Of a stretch of 55,092 nt of DNA, positions 16,527-25,171 are shown in pieces; the first letter of the stretch is position 1, and the number at the start of each line of letters is the position of its first letter. The DNA comes from Variovorax sp. dw_308 (GTDB taxonomy: Bacteria > Pseudomonadota > Gammaproteobacteria > Burkholderiales > Burkholderiaceae_C): NCBI RefSeq assembly GCF_019207085.1, contig NZ_JAATOM010000031.1, positions 1-55,092 of the forward strand, read 5' to 3'. Below the pieces are notes generated by a model. The model searched no databases. It was not told the DNA's origin and worked only from the letters and a program-made list of their open reading frames with translations. The translations under genes were made by a program, and so were the position numbers.

Positions 16527-17873
16527 ATGAAGACACCTGACGCAGCGCTCCCGGCATCTGTCGAATCGACACCGCAAGGCTTCTGGCCCCACGGCTGGTG
16601 GAAGGTGATGGAGTTCCGCATCGGCATCATCCCGCTGCCGGTCTACGTGCTGGCCGGCGCGCTCATCGCGGGGCTCGTATACACAGGCAAGCTGCCCAAC
16701 GAGATCTCGCTGGCGATCGTGATGTTCGCCTTCTTCGGCTTCACGCTGGCCGAGATCGGCAAGCGGATTCCGATCATCCGCAACATCGGCGCCGCGGCCA
16801 TCTTCGCGACCTTCATTCCGTCGGCGTTGGTCTACTACCACCTGCTGCCGGAGCAGATCGTCAAGGTCACGACCGACTTCACCAAGGTGTCGAACTTCCT
16901 CTACCTGTTCATCGCGTCGATCATCGTCGGCAGCATCCTGAGCATGGACCGGCAGGTGTTGATCAAGGGCTTCCTGAAGATCTTCGTGCCGCTGGCGGCG
17001 GGCACGGTCGCGGCAGGCGCGGTGGGCACGCTCGTCGGCACGCTGCTCGGGCTGGGCGCGTACCACACCTTCTTCTTCATCGTGGTGCCGATCATGGCGG
17101 GCGGCGTCGGCGAAGGCGCGATCCCGCTGTCGATCGGCTATGCCGACATCCTGCACCAGGACCAGGGCGCGCTGTTCGCGACGGTGCTGCCGCCGGTGAT
17201 GCTCGGCAGCCTGACGGCCATCATCCTGGCCGGCACCTTGAATTACGTCGGCAAGCGCTACCCGCACCTGACCGGCGAGGGCCGGCTGCAGCCCGGCGAG
17301 CATGACGACATGGACCCGGCGAAGGAAGAGATCACCGGCCACATGGACGTGACCCACATCGCAGCCGCGGGCATCACCGCGCTGACGCTGTACCTCGTGG
17401 GCATCATGTGCCAGCGCCTGTTCGGCCTGCCGGCGCCGGTCGCAATGCTCTTCATCGCCGTCATCGTGAAGCTCACGCAAGCGGTGTCGCCGCAACTGCA
17501 GGAAGGCGCGTTCGTGGTCTACAAGTTCTTCTCGACCGCCGTGACCTATCCGCTGCTGTTCGCCATCGGCGTTTCGCTCACGCCATGGGACAAGCTGGTG
17601 GCCGCCTTCAACCTGCCGACCATCATCACCATCGTGTGCACCGTCATGACGCTGATGGGTGTGGGTGCATTCGTCGGCAAGCTGCTGAAGATGTACCCGA
17701 TCGAAGCGGCCATCGTGAATGCGTGCCACAGCGGCCAGGGCGGCACCGGCGACGTCGCGATCCTGACGGCCGCCAACCGCATGACGCTGATGCCTTTCGC
17801 GCAGATCGCGACACGCATCGGCGGCGCGATCACGGTGACGGTGGTGTTGATCGTGCTGACGCGGATCAGTTGA
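16527..17873 (+). CDS. 2-hydroxycarboxylate transporter family protein (CitS/CitN-like)
   Basis: A 448-residue sodium- or proton-coupled carrier of the 2HCT family, which takes up citrate, malate or related 2-hydroxycarboxylates. About eleven hydrophobic helices are visible. The two re-entrant-loop GGXG signatures are present: GGVGEGAIPLSIGYA in the first half and CHSGQGGTGDVAILTAANR in the second. The ATG at 16527 follows CACGGAGAAAAGCC. The substrate cannot be told from sequence. It is a single gene without adjacent lyase genes. Confidence 0.9.
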   Translation: MKTPDAALPASVESTPQGFWPHGWWKVMEFRIGIIPLPVYVLAGALIAGLVYTGKLPNEISLAIVMFAFFGFTLAEIGKRIPIIRNIGAAAIFATFIPSALVYYHLLPEQIVKVTTDFTKVSNFLYLFIASIIVGSILSMDRQVLIKGFLKIFVPLAAGTVAAGAVGTLVGTLLGLGAYHTFFFIVVPIMAGGVGEGAIPLSIGYADILHQDQGALFATVLPPVMLGSLTAIILAGTLNYVGKRYPHLTGEGRLQPGEHDDMDPAKEEITGHMDVTHIAAAGITALTLYLVGIMCQRLFGLPAPVAMLFIAVIVKLTQAVSPQLQEGAFVVYKFFSTAVTYPLLFAIGVSLTPWDKLVAAFNLPTIITIVCTVMTLMGVGAFVGKLLKMYPIEAAIVNACHSGQGGTGDVAILTAANRMTLMPFAQIATRIGGAITVTVVLIVLTRIS

Positions 17874-17920
17874 CGCGCCTTCGCGGGGGCGGGCGGCGGG
17901 GATCGGGATCGGACAGCCGA

Positions 17921-18022
17921 ACGCAGAGGTCGCAAAGGTTTCGCAGAGGTCGCAAAGAAGAAGACCAAAAATTTCTTGTTGGATTTTTTGCGACTTTTGC
18001 GTTCCCTCGCGATCTCCGCGTT
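17921..18022. repeat. intergenic hairpin with a 20-bp tandem duplication in one arm
   Basis: CGCAGAGGTCGCAAAG occurs at 17922-17937 and again at 17942-17957 (period 20). The opposite arm (about 17984-18022: TTTTTTGCGACTTTTGCG and onwards) is the imperfect reverse complement of both copies. The whole element can fold into one long hairpin between the convergent carrier and dehydrogenase genes, where it may end transcription from both sides. Confidence 0.55.
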
Positions 18023-18048
18023 GGGTCAAGTCCGCACTTGCGACAACC

Positions 18049-19275
18049 TCAAACGAGTTGCGTCAGAGCATTCTCAAACGCGGTCTTCGCGATGCCCGTG
18101 TGCGCCTTCGAGCGGCCGTGGCAAGCCTCCAGCGCCGTGGCGATCGTGGCCGACACGTCGCGGAAGATGGCGTCGTCCGAGATCTCCGCATCGCCCTGCA
18201 TCATGAACGCGAACGCGCGTGCCATGCCGCAGTTCGCGATGAAGTCGGGGATCACGGCGACCTTGTGGTCGGCATGCTCGTAGATCGGGCCGTAGAAGAT
18301 TTCCTTGTCGGCGAAGGGCACGTTGGCGCCGCTGGCCACCACTTCGAGGCCGCCGTCGATCAGTTGCTCGACTTGCTCCTGCGTGACCAGGCGCGAGCCG
18401 GCGCAGGGCAGGAAGACCTCGGCGCCCACGTTCCACACCAGCTTGTTGATCTCGTCGAAGGAGAGCATGTCCTCGGTGCTCAACTGGTTGCCCTTCTTGT
18501 TGAGGAACATCGTGCGGATCTGGGCGAAGCTGAAGCCCTCTGCATTGAGCACGCCGCCCTGGCGGTCGATGATGCCGACCACCTTGGCGCCGGCCTGCGC
18601 GAGGTAGTAGGCCGCAGCCGCGCCGACATTGCCCCAGCCCTGCACCACCACGCGCTTGCCGAGGATCTTGCCGCCGTAGAGGCTGTAGTAATGCAGCACC
18701 GATTCGGCCACGCCCCAGCCGGTGATCAGGTCCGCCACCACGTACTTGCGGCCGCTGATCGGCGTGTAGCGCGGGTCCTCGACGACCTTGGCCACGCCCA
18801 TGCGCAACTGGCCGACCTTCTGGATGCGCTCGCTGTCGGTCGGCTGGTAGTGGCCGTTGACCACGCCTTCCTGCGGATGCCACAAACCGTAGCTCTCGGT
18901 GATCGGGATCACCTCGTGCACTTCGTCGACGTTGAGGTCGCCGCCCGTGCCGTAGTAGGTCTTGAGCAGCGGCGTCACGGCCTTGTACCAGCGTTGCAGC
19001 ACGCCTACCTTGCGCGGGTCGGCTGGGTCGAAGTCGATGCCCGACTTGGCGCCGCCGATGGCCGGGCCGGAGACGCTGAACTTGACTTCCATCGTCTTGG
19101 CCAGCGACACCACTTCGCGCCGGTCGAGACCGGGGCGCATGCGCGTGCCGCCACCGGCCGCGCCGCCGCGCAAGGAGTTGATGACCACCCAGCCCTTGGC
19201 GGGCGTCTCGGCGTCATGCCATTCGAAGACGATCTCGGGAGACTTGTTCTCGAAGCGGTTCAGGAGTTCTTTCAT
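18049..19275 (-). CDS. Glu/Leu/Phe/Val dehydrogenase family protein
   Basis: A 408-residue amino-acid dehydrogenase that reversibly deaminates an L-amino acid (probably glutamate, possibly a branched-chain one) with NAD(P). The N-terminal catalytic domain has GGGTRMRPGLDRREV and GGAKSGIDFDP with the active-site lysine. The Rossmann domain carries VVVQGWGNVGAAAAYYLA. The ATG at 19275 is chosen; a TTG at 19308 would overlap the ABC gene. It lies 29 nt after the ABC transporter ATPase gene on the same strand, so it may be co-transcribed with it and be under the Lrp-type regulator at 22223. Confidence 0.88.
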   Translation of the reverse strand: MKELLNRFENKSPEIVFEWHDAETPAKGWVVINSLRGGAAGGGTRMRPGLDRREVVSLAKTMEVKFSVSGPAIGGAKSGIDFDPADPRKVGVLQRWYKAVTPLLKTYYGTGGDLNVDEVHEVIPITESYGLWHPQEGVVNGHYQPTDSERIQKVGQLRMGVAKVVEDPRYTPISGRKYVVADLITGWGVAESVLHYYSLYGGKILGKRVVVQGWGNVGAAAAYYLAQAGAKVVGIIDRQGGVLNAEGFSFAQIRTMFLNKKGNQLSTEDMLSFDEINKLVWNVGAEVFLPCAGSRLVTQEQVEQLIDGGLEVVASGANVPFADKEIFYGPIYEHADHKVAVIPDFIANCGMARAFAFMMQGDAEISDDAIFRDVSATIATALEACHGRSKAHTGIAKTAFENALTQLV

Positions 19276-19304
19276 TTCGATCTTTCGGAATTGGGTGTGA
19301 GGTA

Positions 19305-20099
19305 TCAAGCGAGCAGGAGCTTGTCGTCGTCCAGCTTCTCGCCGCGGGTCTTCTCGAACATGTGCAGCAGGTCGGGCACGTCCATGCCCGCGCGTTCCTC
19401 GCCTTCGACGTCGAGGATCACGCGGCCTTCATGCAGCATCACGGTGCGTGTGCCGTAGTCCAGCGCCTGGCGCATGCTGTGCGTGACCATCATGGCGGTC
19501 AGCTTGCTGCCTTCGACGATCTTCGCGGTGAGTTCGAGCACGAACGCCGCCGTCTTGGGGTCGAGCGCCGCGGTGTGCTCGTCGAGCAGCAGGATGCGCG
19601 ACGGTTGCAGCGACGCCATCAGCAAGCTCACGGCCTGGCGCTGGCCGCCGGAGAGCAAGCCCATGCGGTCCGCGAGCCGGTTTTCCAGCCCGAGGTTGAG
19701 CATGCTGAGCTTCTCGCGGAAGAACTCGCGCAGGCTGCGCTTCACGGCAAAGCCGAAGCTGCGCCGCGCGCCGCGCTTGAACGCGAGCGCCATGTTCTCC
19801 TCGATGGTCAGCGCTTCGCAGGTGCCGGCCATCGGGTCTTGGAACACGCGGGCCACCAGGTCGGAGCGCTGCCATGCGGCAAGGCGCGTGACGTCTGCAT
19901 CGTCGATCCGGATGCTGCCGCTGTCGACCATCAGGTCGCCGCTGACGGCGTTGAGGAAGGTCGACTTGCCGGCGCCGTTGGAACCGATGACGGTGACGAA
20001 CTGGCCCGTCGGAATGGTGAGGTTCAACCCGCGCAGCACGCGGTTCTCGATCGGCGTACCGGCGTTGAACGTGATCTCGAGTCCTTTTGCGCGCAACAT
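19305..20099 (-). CDS. ABC transporter ATP-binding protein
   Basis: A 264-residue ATPase. Walker A is GSNGAGKST (39-47), the signature LSGGQ (149-153) and Walker B ILLLDEH (169-175). It groups with the COG1101-type importer ATPases that pair with a LivH-like permease and an ABC_sub_bind lipoprotein-like receptor. Its ATG overlaps the permease stop as TAATG. The substrate is unknown; the amino-acid dehydrogenase next door makes an amino acid plausible. Confidence 0.88.
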   Translation of the reverse strand: MLRAKGLEITFNAGTPIENRVLRGLNLTIPTGQFVTVIGSNGAGKSTFLNAVSGDLMVDSGSIRIDDADVTRLAAWQRSDLVARVFQDPMAGTCEALTIEENMALAFKRGARRSFGFAVKRSLREFFREKLSMLNLGLENRLADRMGLLSGGQRQAVSLLMASLQPSRILLLDEHTAALDPKTAAFVLELTAKIVEGSKLTAMMVTHSMRQALDYGTRTVMLHEGRVILDVEGEERAGMDVPDLLHMFEKTRGEKLDDDKLLLA

Positions 20100-21028
20100 T
20101 ACTTGGCCTCCTTGACTGCAGCGACGTGGGTGTTGCGCGCGCCGGCAAACATGCCCGCGAGCTTGCGGCGGAAGTTGGGAACCAGCAGCGCGAGCGCCAC
20201 CAGCACGGCCGTGACGAGGTTCAGGTCCTGTGCCTTCAACCCGATGAAATCGCTGTTCAGCGCCAGCGCGATGAAGAAGCGATACAGCACTGCCCCCAGC
20301 ACGCAGGCCAGCGTCGTGATGACGAGGCTGCGGGCCGGCAGGATGGTCTCGCCGATGATCACCGCGGCCAGGCCGACGACGATGGTGCCGATGCCCATCG
20401 AGATGTCCGCCCCGCCCTGCGACTGCACGAACAGTGCACCGGCCAGCGCGACCAGCGCGTTGGAAATCGCAAGGCCCCAGACCGTCTGGCGATCCGTCGA
20501 GATGCCCTGCGCCCGCGCCATGCGCGGATTGCCACCAGTGGCGCGCATCGCCAGGCCGATCTCCGAAGCGAAGAACAGGTCGATCAGCACCTTGGCCACC
20601 ACCACGATCACCAGCAGCACGATGGGCTTGAGCCAGTAGTCGGGCATGCCGCCGAAGTCGAGCATGCTGAACACCGTCGCATCGTTGATCAGCGCGACAT
20701 TGGGCTTGCCCATGATGCGCAGGTTCACCGAGTAGAGCCCGATCATCACGAGGATGCTGGCGAGCAGTTGCATGATGCGCAGCCGCACGTTGAGCCAGGC
20801 CGTGAGGTAGCCCGACATGGCGCCGGCCACGATGGCTGCGGCCGTGGCGGCAAACGGATTCCAGCCAGCGACGATCAGCGTCGCCGCCACGGCGCCGCCG
20901 AGCGGGAAGCTGCCGTCGACCGTCAGGTCCGGAAAGTTGATGATGCGGAAGGAGAGGAAGACACCCAGCGCGACCAACCCGAATATCAGGCCGATCTCGA
21001 TGGCGCCAAGCGAGGCGATGAGCGACAT
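20099..21028 (-). CDS. ABC transporter permease
   Basis: A 309-residue membrane protein with about nine hydrophobic helices, of the branched-chain/COG4120-type permease family. The permease loop is visible around LAMRATGGNPRMARAQGIS. It lies between the ATPase (1-nt overlap) and the substrate-binding protein (15 nt upstream), forming a three-gene importer. Confidence 0.87.
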   Translation of the reverse strand: MSLIASLGAIEIGLIFGLVALGVFLSFRIINFPDLTVDGSFPLGGAVAATLIVAGWNPFAATAAAIVAGAMSGYLTAWLNVRLRIMQLLASILVMIGLYSVNLRIMGKPNVALINDATVFSMLDFGGMPDYWLKPIVLLVIVVVAKVLIDLFFASEIGLAMRATGGNPRMARAQGISTDRQTVWGLAISNALVALAGALFVQSQGGADISMGIGTIVVGLAAVIIGETILPARSLVITTLACVLGAVLYRFFIALALNSDFIGLKAQDLNLVTAVLVALALLVPNFRRKLAGMFAGARNTHVAAVKEAK

Positions 21029-21043
21029 GTTCTGCGGCCCTGC

Positions 21044-22018
21044 TTACTTGACGACGACCTGGGCCGACTTGATGAGTGCTTCGGACAGCTTCACGCCCTG
21101 CTTTTCCGCAGCCGCCGGGTTCACGTGCAGTTCGAAGGTGTTGCTGGTCTGCGAGGCGATCGTGCCCGGCGCCTTGCCCTGGAGGATGCTGACGACGATC
21201 TTGCCGGTCTGGTGGCCGATGTCGTAGTAGTTCAGGCCCAGAGCCGCGACGGCGCCGCGCTTGACGGCGTCGGTGTCGGCCGCCACCACCGGGATCTTGG
21301 CTTGCTGCGCGACCTTGACGATGCCTTCGAAGGCGGACATCACGTTGTTGTCGGTCGGCGCATAGATCACGTCGACCTTGCCGACCAGGCTCTGTGCCGC
21401 GCTCGCCACGTCGACCGTGCGTGCAGCGGAGGCTTCCACCAGCGTCATGCCCGAGGCCGGCATGGCCTTCTTCAGCGCCTCGACGATGGCCACCGAGTTG
21501 GCTTCACCCGGGCTGTAGATCACGCCCACGCGCTTGGCATTCGGCACCACGCGCTTGATCAGGTCCAGGTGCTTTTCCAGCGGCGACAGGTCCGACACGC
21601 CGGTCACGTTGGTGCCCGATGCATCCCAGCTCTTGACCAGCTTGGCCGCGACCGGGTCGGTCACGGCGCTGTAGACGACCGGGATGTCCTTGCTCGCGGC
21701 CACCACGGCCTGCGCCGATGGCGTGGCAATGGCCACGATCACGTCCGGACGCTCGCCGACGTACTTGCGGGCGATCTGCGCGGCCGTGCCGGTGTTGCCT
21801 TGCGCGCTCTGGAACTCGTACTTCAGGTTCTTGCCGGGCTCGAAGCCGGCGGCCTTCAACTCGTCTCGGACGCCATCGCGCACGGCGTCGAGCGCCTTGT
21901 GCTCGACGATCGAGGTGACGGCGACCGACTTCTCGGCGGCAAAGGAAGGCGCAGTGGCAACGCCGGCGAGGGCAACGGCGAGCAGCGACAGGGGGGTGCG
22001 CAGGAAAGAATATTTCAC
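21044..22018 (-). CDS. ABC transporter substrate-binding protein (ABC_sub_bind / COG2984)
   Basis: A 324-residue periplasmic binding protein. Residues 1-28 form a Sec signal peptide (SLLAVALAGVATAPSFAA, cleavage before EKSVAV). The mature part matches the ABC_sub_bind family, for example SIVEHKALDAVRDGV and VYSAVTDPVAAKLVKSW; some relatives bind aromatic amino acids. The GTG at 22018 has GGA about eight bases upstream and starts the signal peptide directly; the upstream frame to 22144 is not signal-like. It is the first gene of the operon and divergent from the Lrp regulator. Confidence 0.85.
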   Translation of the reverse strand: MKYSFLRTPLSLLAVALAGVATAPSFAAEKSVAVTSIVEHKALDAVRDGVRDELKAAGFEPGKNLKYEFQSAQGNTGTAAQIARKYVGERPDVIVAIATPSAQAVVAASKDIPVVYSAVTDPVAAKLVKSWDASGTNVTGVSDLSPLEKHLDLIKRVVPNAKRVGVIYSPGEANSVAIVEALKKAMPASGMTLVEASAARTVDVASAAQSLVGKVDVIYAPTDNNVMSAFEGIVKVAQQAKIPVVAADTDAVKRGAVAALGLNYYDIGHQTGKIVVSILQGKAPGTIASQTSNTFELHVNPAAAEKQGVKLSEALIKSAQVVVK

Positions 22019-22180
22019 GGTGAGGTCCAAAAATGAAGAGGAGCGGATGGCCCGAATTCGAAAAACCGTCCGAGTGAGGAAGCTTGTGATTCCCGTCGCT
22101 GAACTGCTTTCGAGGAGGAGAAGTGTGAACTTATGCACAAACAATCTGCTTTCATCCCAAGCTAGGGCGAACCCTCACCG

Positions 22181-22197
22181 GCGCAATATGATTGCGC
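22181..22197. promoter_or_regulatory. palindromic operator, probable Lrp/AsnC-type site
   Basis: GCGCAAT-ATG-ATTGCGC is a perfect 7-bp inverted repeat with a 3-nt centre. It lies between the divergent ABC operon and the Lrp-family gene, 26 nt before that gene's start. Size and AT-rich centre fit AsnC/Lrp sites. A second, looser pair (TGTGAAC at 22125 and GTTCACA at 22203) surrounds it. Confidence 0.55.
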
Positions 22198-22222
22198 GTT
22201 TTGTTCACATTAGGAGACGATA

Positions 22223-22696
22223 TTGCATGACCTTGAATTCGACCGGATCGACCGCAAGATCCTGGCTTTTTTGCAGGACCACGGACGCGCGTCGAACCTC
22301 GAATTGGCCGAGGCCGCGGGGCTGTCTCCGGCGCAGTGCCACCGCCGGCACAAGCGGCTGGAGGAAGCTGGCTTCATCGCGCGCTACGAGACGCGCCTGA
22401 CCGCCGCCAAGCTGGACCTGCACGTCGTCGCCTTCATCCACGTGGCGATGGAAAAGGGCCACATCCGCGAGATGTCCAAGTTCACCGACGTCGTGGTGGA
22501 CCTGCCCGAAGTGCTGGAGTGCTACTCCACCACCGGCGACTACGACTTCATGATCAAGGTGATCGCCCGCGACCTGAAGTCGCTGTCCCAGTTCCTCATC
22601 GACAAGCTGATGCGCCTGCCGGGCGTGGATGCCGTGCGATCGAGCGTGTGCCTGGACGAGTTCAAGTGCACGAGTGCGTTGCCGCTGCCGGAGTGA
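22223..22696 (+). CDS. Lrp/AsnC family transcriptional regulator
   Basis: A 157-residue regulator. The N-terminal helix-turn-helix covers about residues 8-50 (LELAEAAGLSPAQCHRRHKR), and the C-terminal RAM ligand-binding domain covers about 65-150 (VLECYSTTGDYDFMIKVIA). The start is a TTG at 22223 with AGGAG six bases upstream; the nearby ATG at 22227 is out of frame. Its divergent position suggests that it controls the ABC importer and the amino-acid dehydrogenase, with an amino acid as signal. Confidence 0.9.
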   Translation: MHDLEFDRIDRKILAFLQDHGRASNLELAEAAGLSPAQCHRRHKRLEEAGFIARYETRLTAAKLDLHVVAFIHVAMEKGHIREMSKFTDVVVDLPEVLECYSTTGDYDFMIKVIARDLKSLSQFLIDKLMRLPGVDAVRSSVCLDEFKCTSALPLPE

Positions 22697-22837
22697 CCGG
22701 TTCAGCCAGCTTCAAGTCCGGCGCTTCCGGAGCGTAGCGCCTCCCGCGCCTACAACCCATCCCACTCTTTGCCGACGAAACGCGCGCCGCCCGGGCATTA
22801 CCGTCCGTGGGCCACGTCGGCAAGATGGAGTTCCAGC

Positions 22838-22906
22838 ATGCTCGCAGTTGCGGTTCCCGCTCACAACGAAGCGGAGTTCATCCCTTCCGTGTTGCCCACA
22901 ACCTGA
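22838..22906 (+). pseudogene. N-terminal relic of a family 2 glycosyltransferase
   Basis: An ATG with GGAG eight bases upstream opens a frame of only 22 codons. It begins MLAVAVPAHNEAEFIPSV, which is the first strand and the AHNE-type motif of GT2 glycosyltransferases, and then stops at TGA. The rest of the enzyme is missing. The next gene starts 7 nt later. Most likely this is the remaining 5' end of a deleted gene whose ribosome site may still serve the downstream gene. Confidence 0.45.
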
Positions 22907-22912
22907 TGGGCC

Positions 22913-23152
22913 ATGGCGGAGGTTCTCGACCTGATCCAGTGGCCTGCCTTCGCGACCTCGGTGGCTGCGGCGTACCTGGTCGGATCGAACGCCAGGGGCC
23001 GTCGCAACCTCGGGTTCTGGATCTTCCTGCTCAGCAACGTCCTGTGGGTTGGCTGGGGTCTCCATACCGGCGCGTGGGCACTGATCGCGCTGCAGCTGTG
23101 CCTGGCCGCGCTCAACATCCGCGGCCTGTTCAAGACGGAGCCGGCCGGATGA
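22913..23152 (+). CDS. small membrane protein (PnuC-like or SMR-like fold not certain)
   Basis: A 79-residue hydrophobic protein with three probable helices (about 10-27, 33-49, 52-69). It contains WIFLLSNVLWVGWGLHTG and LCLAALNIRGLFK, reminiscent of the short PnuC-like proteins of proteobacteria. The start ATG lies just after the stop of the glycosyltransferase relic. No function can be assigned. It is probably in one unit with the isochorismatase-type gene 31 nt downstream. Confidence 0.6.
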   Translation: MAEVLDLIQWPAFATSVAAAYLVGSNARGRRNLGFWIFLLSNVLWVGWGLHTGAWALIALQLCLAALNIRGLFKTEPAG

Positions 23153-23183
23153 CCGGGTTCGCCGATCTCTTTGGTTGACCATC

Positions 23184-23801
23184 ATGGCGACAGCTCGCGG
23201 CAATGCGTTGGCTTCGGAAGTCGCCGCGGGCGGTGAAGCGCTTCTCATCATCGACATGATCAGCTGCTGGGACTTCCCGGATGCCGGGAAGCTGCGCCCC
23301 GGCGCCCTGGCGATCGCGCCGGCGATCGCAGCGTTCAAGAAGCGGTGTGGCCGCGCCGGTGTGCCAACGATCTACGCGAACGACAACCTCGGCCGCTGGC
23401 GATCGGACTGGAAGGCGCTGGTCGAGAGCTCGATCGCGTGCGGGGGCGACGCGGCGACGGTGACCACTCTCCTGCTGCCAGGCCCGGAGGACTACTTCGT
23501 GCTGAAGCCCAAGCACTCCGCGTTCCACGCCACGCCCCTGACGCTGCTCCTCCATCACCTCCGCGTGCGCAAGATCTACGTCGCCGGCGTCTCCAGCGAT
23601 CAGTGCGTCATGACCACCGTGGCCGAGGCGCGGATGCGCGATCTCGAGGTGGCAGTGCCACGCGACCTGGTTGCCACGCAAAGCAGCGCTCGCAACGAGG
23701 CGGTCCTCCTGCAGTACGAGAGGACCCATGGGCTGAACACGGCGGCCGCCCCACGGATTCGGCTTGCCGCGGGCAAGTCCCGATCCGGGCGGCTGCGATA
23801 G
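23184..23801 (+). CDS. isochorismatase-family cysteine hydrolase
   Basis: A 205-residue hydrolase of the isochorismatase/nicotinamidase-like fold. The catalytic triad is readable as D24 (ALLIIDM), K108 (FVLKPKHSAF) and C141 (SSDQCVMTT). These enzymes cleave amides or enol ethers; the substrate is unknown. The ATG at 23184 is chosen, with a TTG three codons upstream as an alternative. Neither has a clear ribosome site. Confidence 0.83.
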   Translation: MATARGNALASEVAAGGEALLIIDMISCWDFPDAGKLRPGALAIAPAIAAFKKRCGRAGVPTIYANDNLGRWRSDWKALVESSIACGGDAATVTTLLLPGPEDYFVLKPKHSAFHATPLTLLLHHLRVRKIYVAGVSSDQCVMTTVAEARMRDLEVAVPRDLVATQSSARNEAVLLQYERTHGLNTAAAPRIRLAAGKSRSGRLR

Positions 23802-23985
23802 GACTGGCGACACCGACGGCATCGCGATGCGATCCGAGACACGCTTGTGCTGCCGCGTTGCGCCGTCGACGAGGAATGGTTGTGAGGCGGCGTAGGTCCC
23901 GGCTGCCTCGATTTGCCGAAGTGCGCCTTCATCGTGTCCCGGCGCGGCGCGCAAACTTCTCTTTTCAACCTGCTGGAGGTGACTC

Positions 23986-24477
23986 ATGGGCATGCTTTCC
24001 GAGATAGTCGGCGGATTCGTCCACAGTGCACTCGGCACACGCGGGGCCGCGCGGCCCGGCGGCGGCGTGCGAGGTCCATTGCTGATGGCGTTGCTTCCCA
24101 TACTTCTGAGCATGCTGAGCCGGCAGGGCGCCCAGGACGGTGGCGCCTACAACGGGGCGACAGCGAGCGCAGGCGGGCTCGGAGGCTTGGGCGATCTGCT
24201 GGGCCGGCTCACTCAGAAAGGCTATGGGCGACAAGCCGCTTCCTGGGTAGGCGACAGCGACAACGAGCCGTTGCCGCCCGGCGCGATCGATGAAATATTC
24301 GATGCCAACGAACTGCAACATGTGGCCGACCAGGCTGGCATCAGCAGTGACGAGGCGCGAGCAGGGATCTCCGAACTGCTGCCCGATGTCGTCGACCACC
24401 TGACGCCGCAGGGCATCGTGCCGGAGGACACCGCGCTGACGGACAGCGTCGATACCTATCTGAGACGGTTGGCCTGA
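23986..24477 (+). CDS. YidB-family (DUF937) protein
   Basis: A 163-residue protein of the YidB/DUF937 family. The N-terminal half is Gly/Ala-rich with a short hydrophobic stretch (PLLMALLPILLSMLS, about 31-45). The conserved C-terminal part (about 75-160) includes LTQKGYGRQAASWVG and a helical ISELLPDVVDHLTPQG. The molecular function of the family is unknown. The ATG at 23986 has GGAGGTG upstream. The 184-nt gap before it contains no gene. Confidence 0.8.
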   Translation: MGMLSEIVGGFVHSALGTRGAARPGGGVRGPLLMALLPILLSMLSRQGAQDGGAYNGATASAGGLGGLGDLLGRLTQKGYGRQAASWVGDSDNEPLPPGAIDEIFDANELQHVADQAGISSDEARAGISELLPDVVDHLTPQGIVPEDTALTDSVDTYLRRLA

Positions 24478-24498
24478 GCGCTGCCGGGTCAGCGGGGC

Positions 24499-25167
24499 AT
24501 GAACTCATCTTCTTTCGTCCTCTACGGCGCACCGGGTTCCGGCGCGACGCCGATCCATGCAGCCCTGACGCTGCTCGGCGCGCCGGTGGAGGTGATCGAC
24601 GTTGCGCCGTGGTGCGGCGACGGCGAGCGGGACAAGCTCAGCGAAGTCAACCCGATGCGACAAGTTCCGGTGCTCGTTCTCCCTTCGGGCGAAGTGATGA
24701 CCGAAAGCGCAGCGATCCTGATCTGGCTGGGCGACCGTTATCCCTCAGCCCGCCTGGCACCCACCGTCGACGACCCGAGGCGCGCGCAGTACCTGCGGTG
24801 GATGAGCTTCGTATCGGCGTCGATCTATGCGCTCTACTGGGTGCGTGACAAACCGTCGCGACTCGCCCTCGACAGTGCCGCCGCGACCGTGATCGAGGAG
24901 CGCAGCGCAGAACGGATCGCTGCCTGCTGGCGCGTGATGGACGCCCAGATGCAAAGGGACTCACGCTACCTCCTGGGTGAGGACATCAGCGTTCTCGACC
25001 TGTACGTCACGGTGATCTCGCGCTGGCAACCGCGCCGGCTGCGGTTCTACCGCGAGGCGCCGCGGATGGCCGACATCGTGCGCCGCGTCGACGCCGAGCC
25101 GCGACTGTCGCAATCCTGGGCGGCGCGATACCCCTTCACGAGCGATTGGGAAAGCCACGGGCCGTGA
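24499..25167 (+). CDS. glutathione S-transferase family protein
   Basis: A 222-residue protein with the GST fold. The N-terminal thioredoxin-like domain (1-80) has FVLYGAPGSGATPIH at the glutathione site and the cis-proline region RQVPVLVLPSGEVMTES. The helical C-terminal domain (90-215) includes LLGEDISVLDLYV, the typical N-capping and hydrophobic staple motif. The substrate is unknown. It lies 4 nt upstream of the AsmA gene and is probably co-transcribed with it. Confidence 0.86.
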   Translation: MNSSSFVLYGAPGSGATPIHAALTLLGAPVEVIDVAPWCGDGERDKLSEVNPMRQVPVLVLPSGEVMTESAAILIWLGDRYPSARLAPTVDDPRRAQYLRWMSFVSASIYALYWVRDKPSRLALDSAAATVIEERSAERIAACWRVMDAQMQRDSRYLLGEDISVLDLYVTVISRWQPRRLRFYREAPRMADIVRRVDAEPRLSQSWAARYPFTSDWESHGP

Positions 25168-25171
25168 CACC

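Noticed and set aside
17921..18022. CRISPR array or replication iterons
   Set aside because: There are only two direct units without spacers, and the opposite arm is a reverse complement. It is a hairpin, and no cas or rep gene is near.
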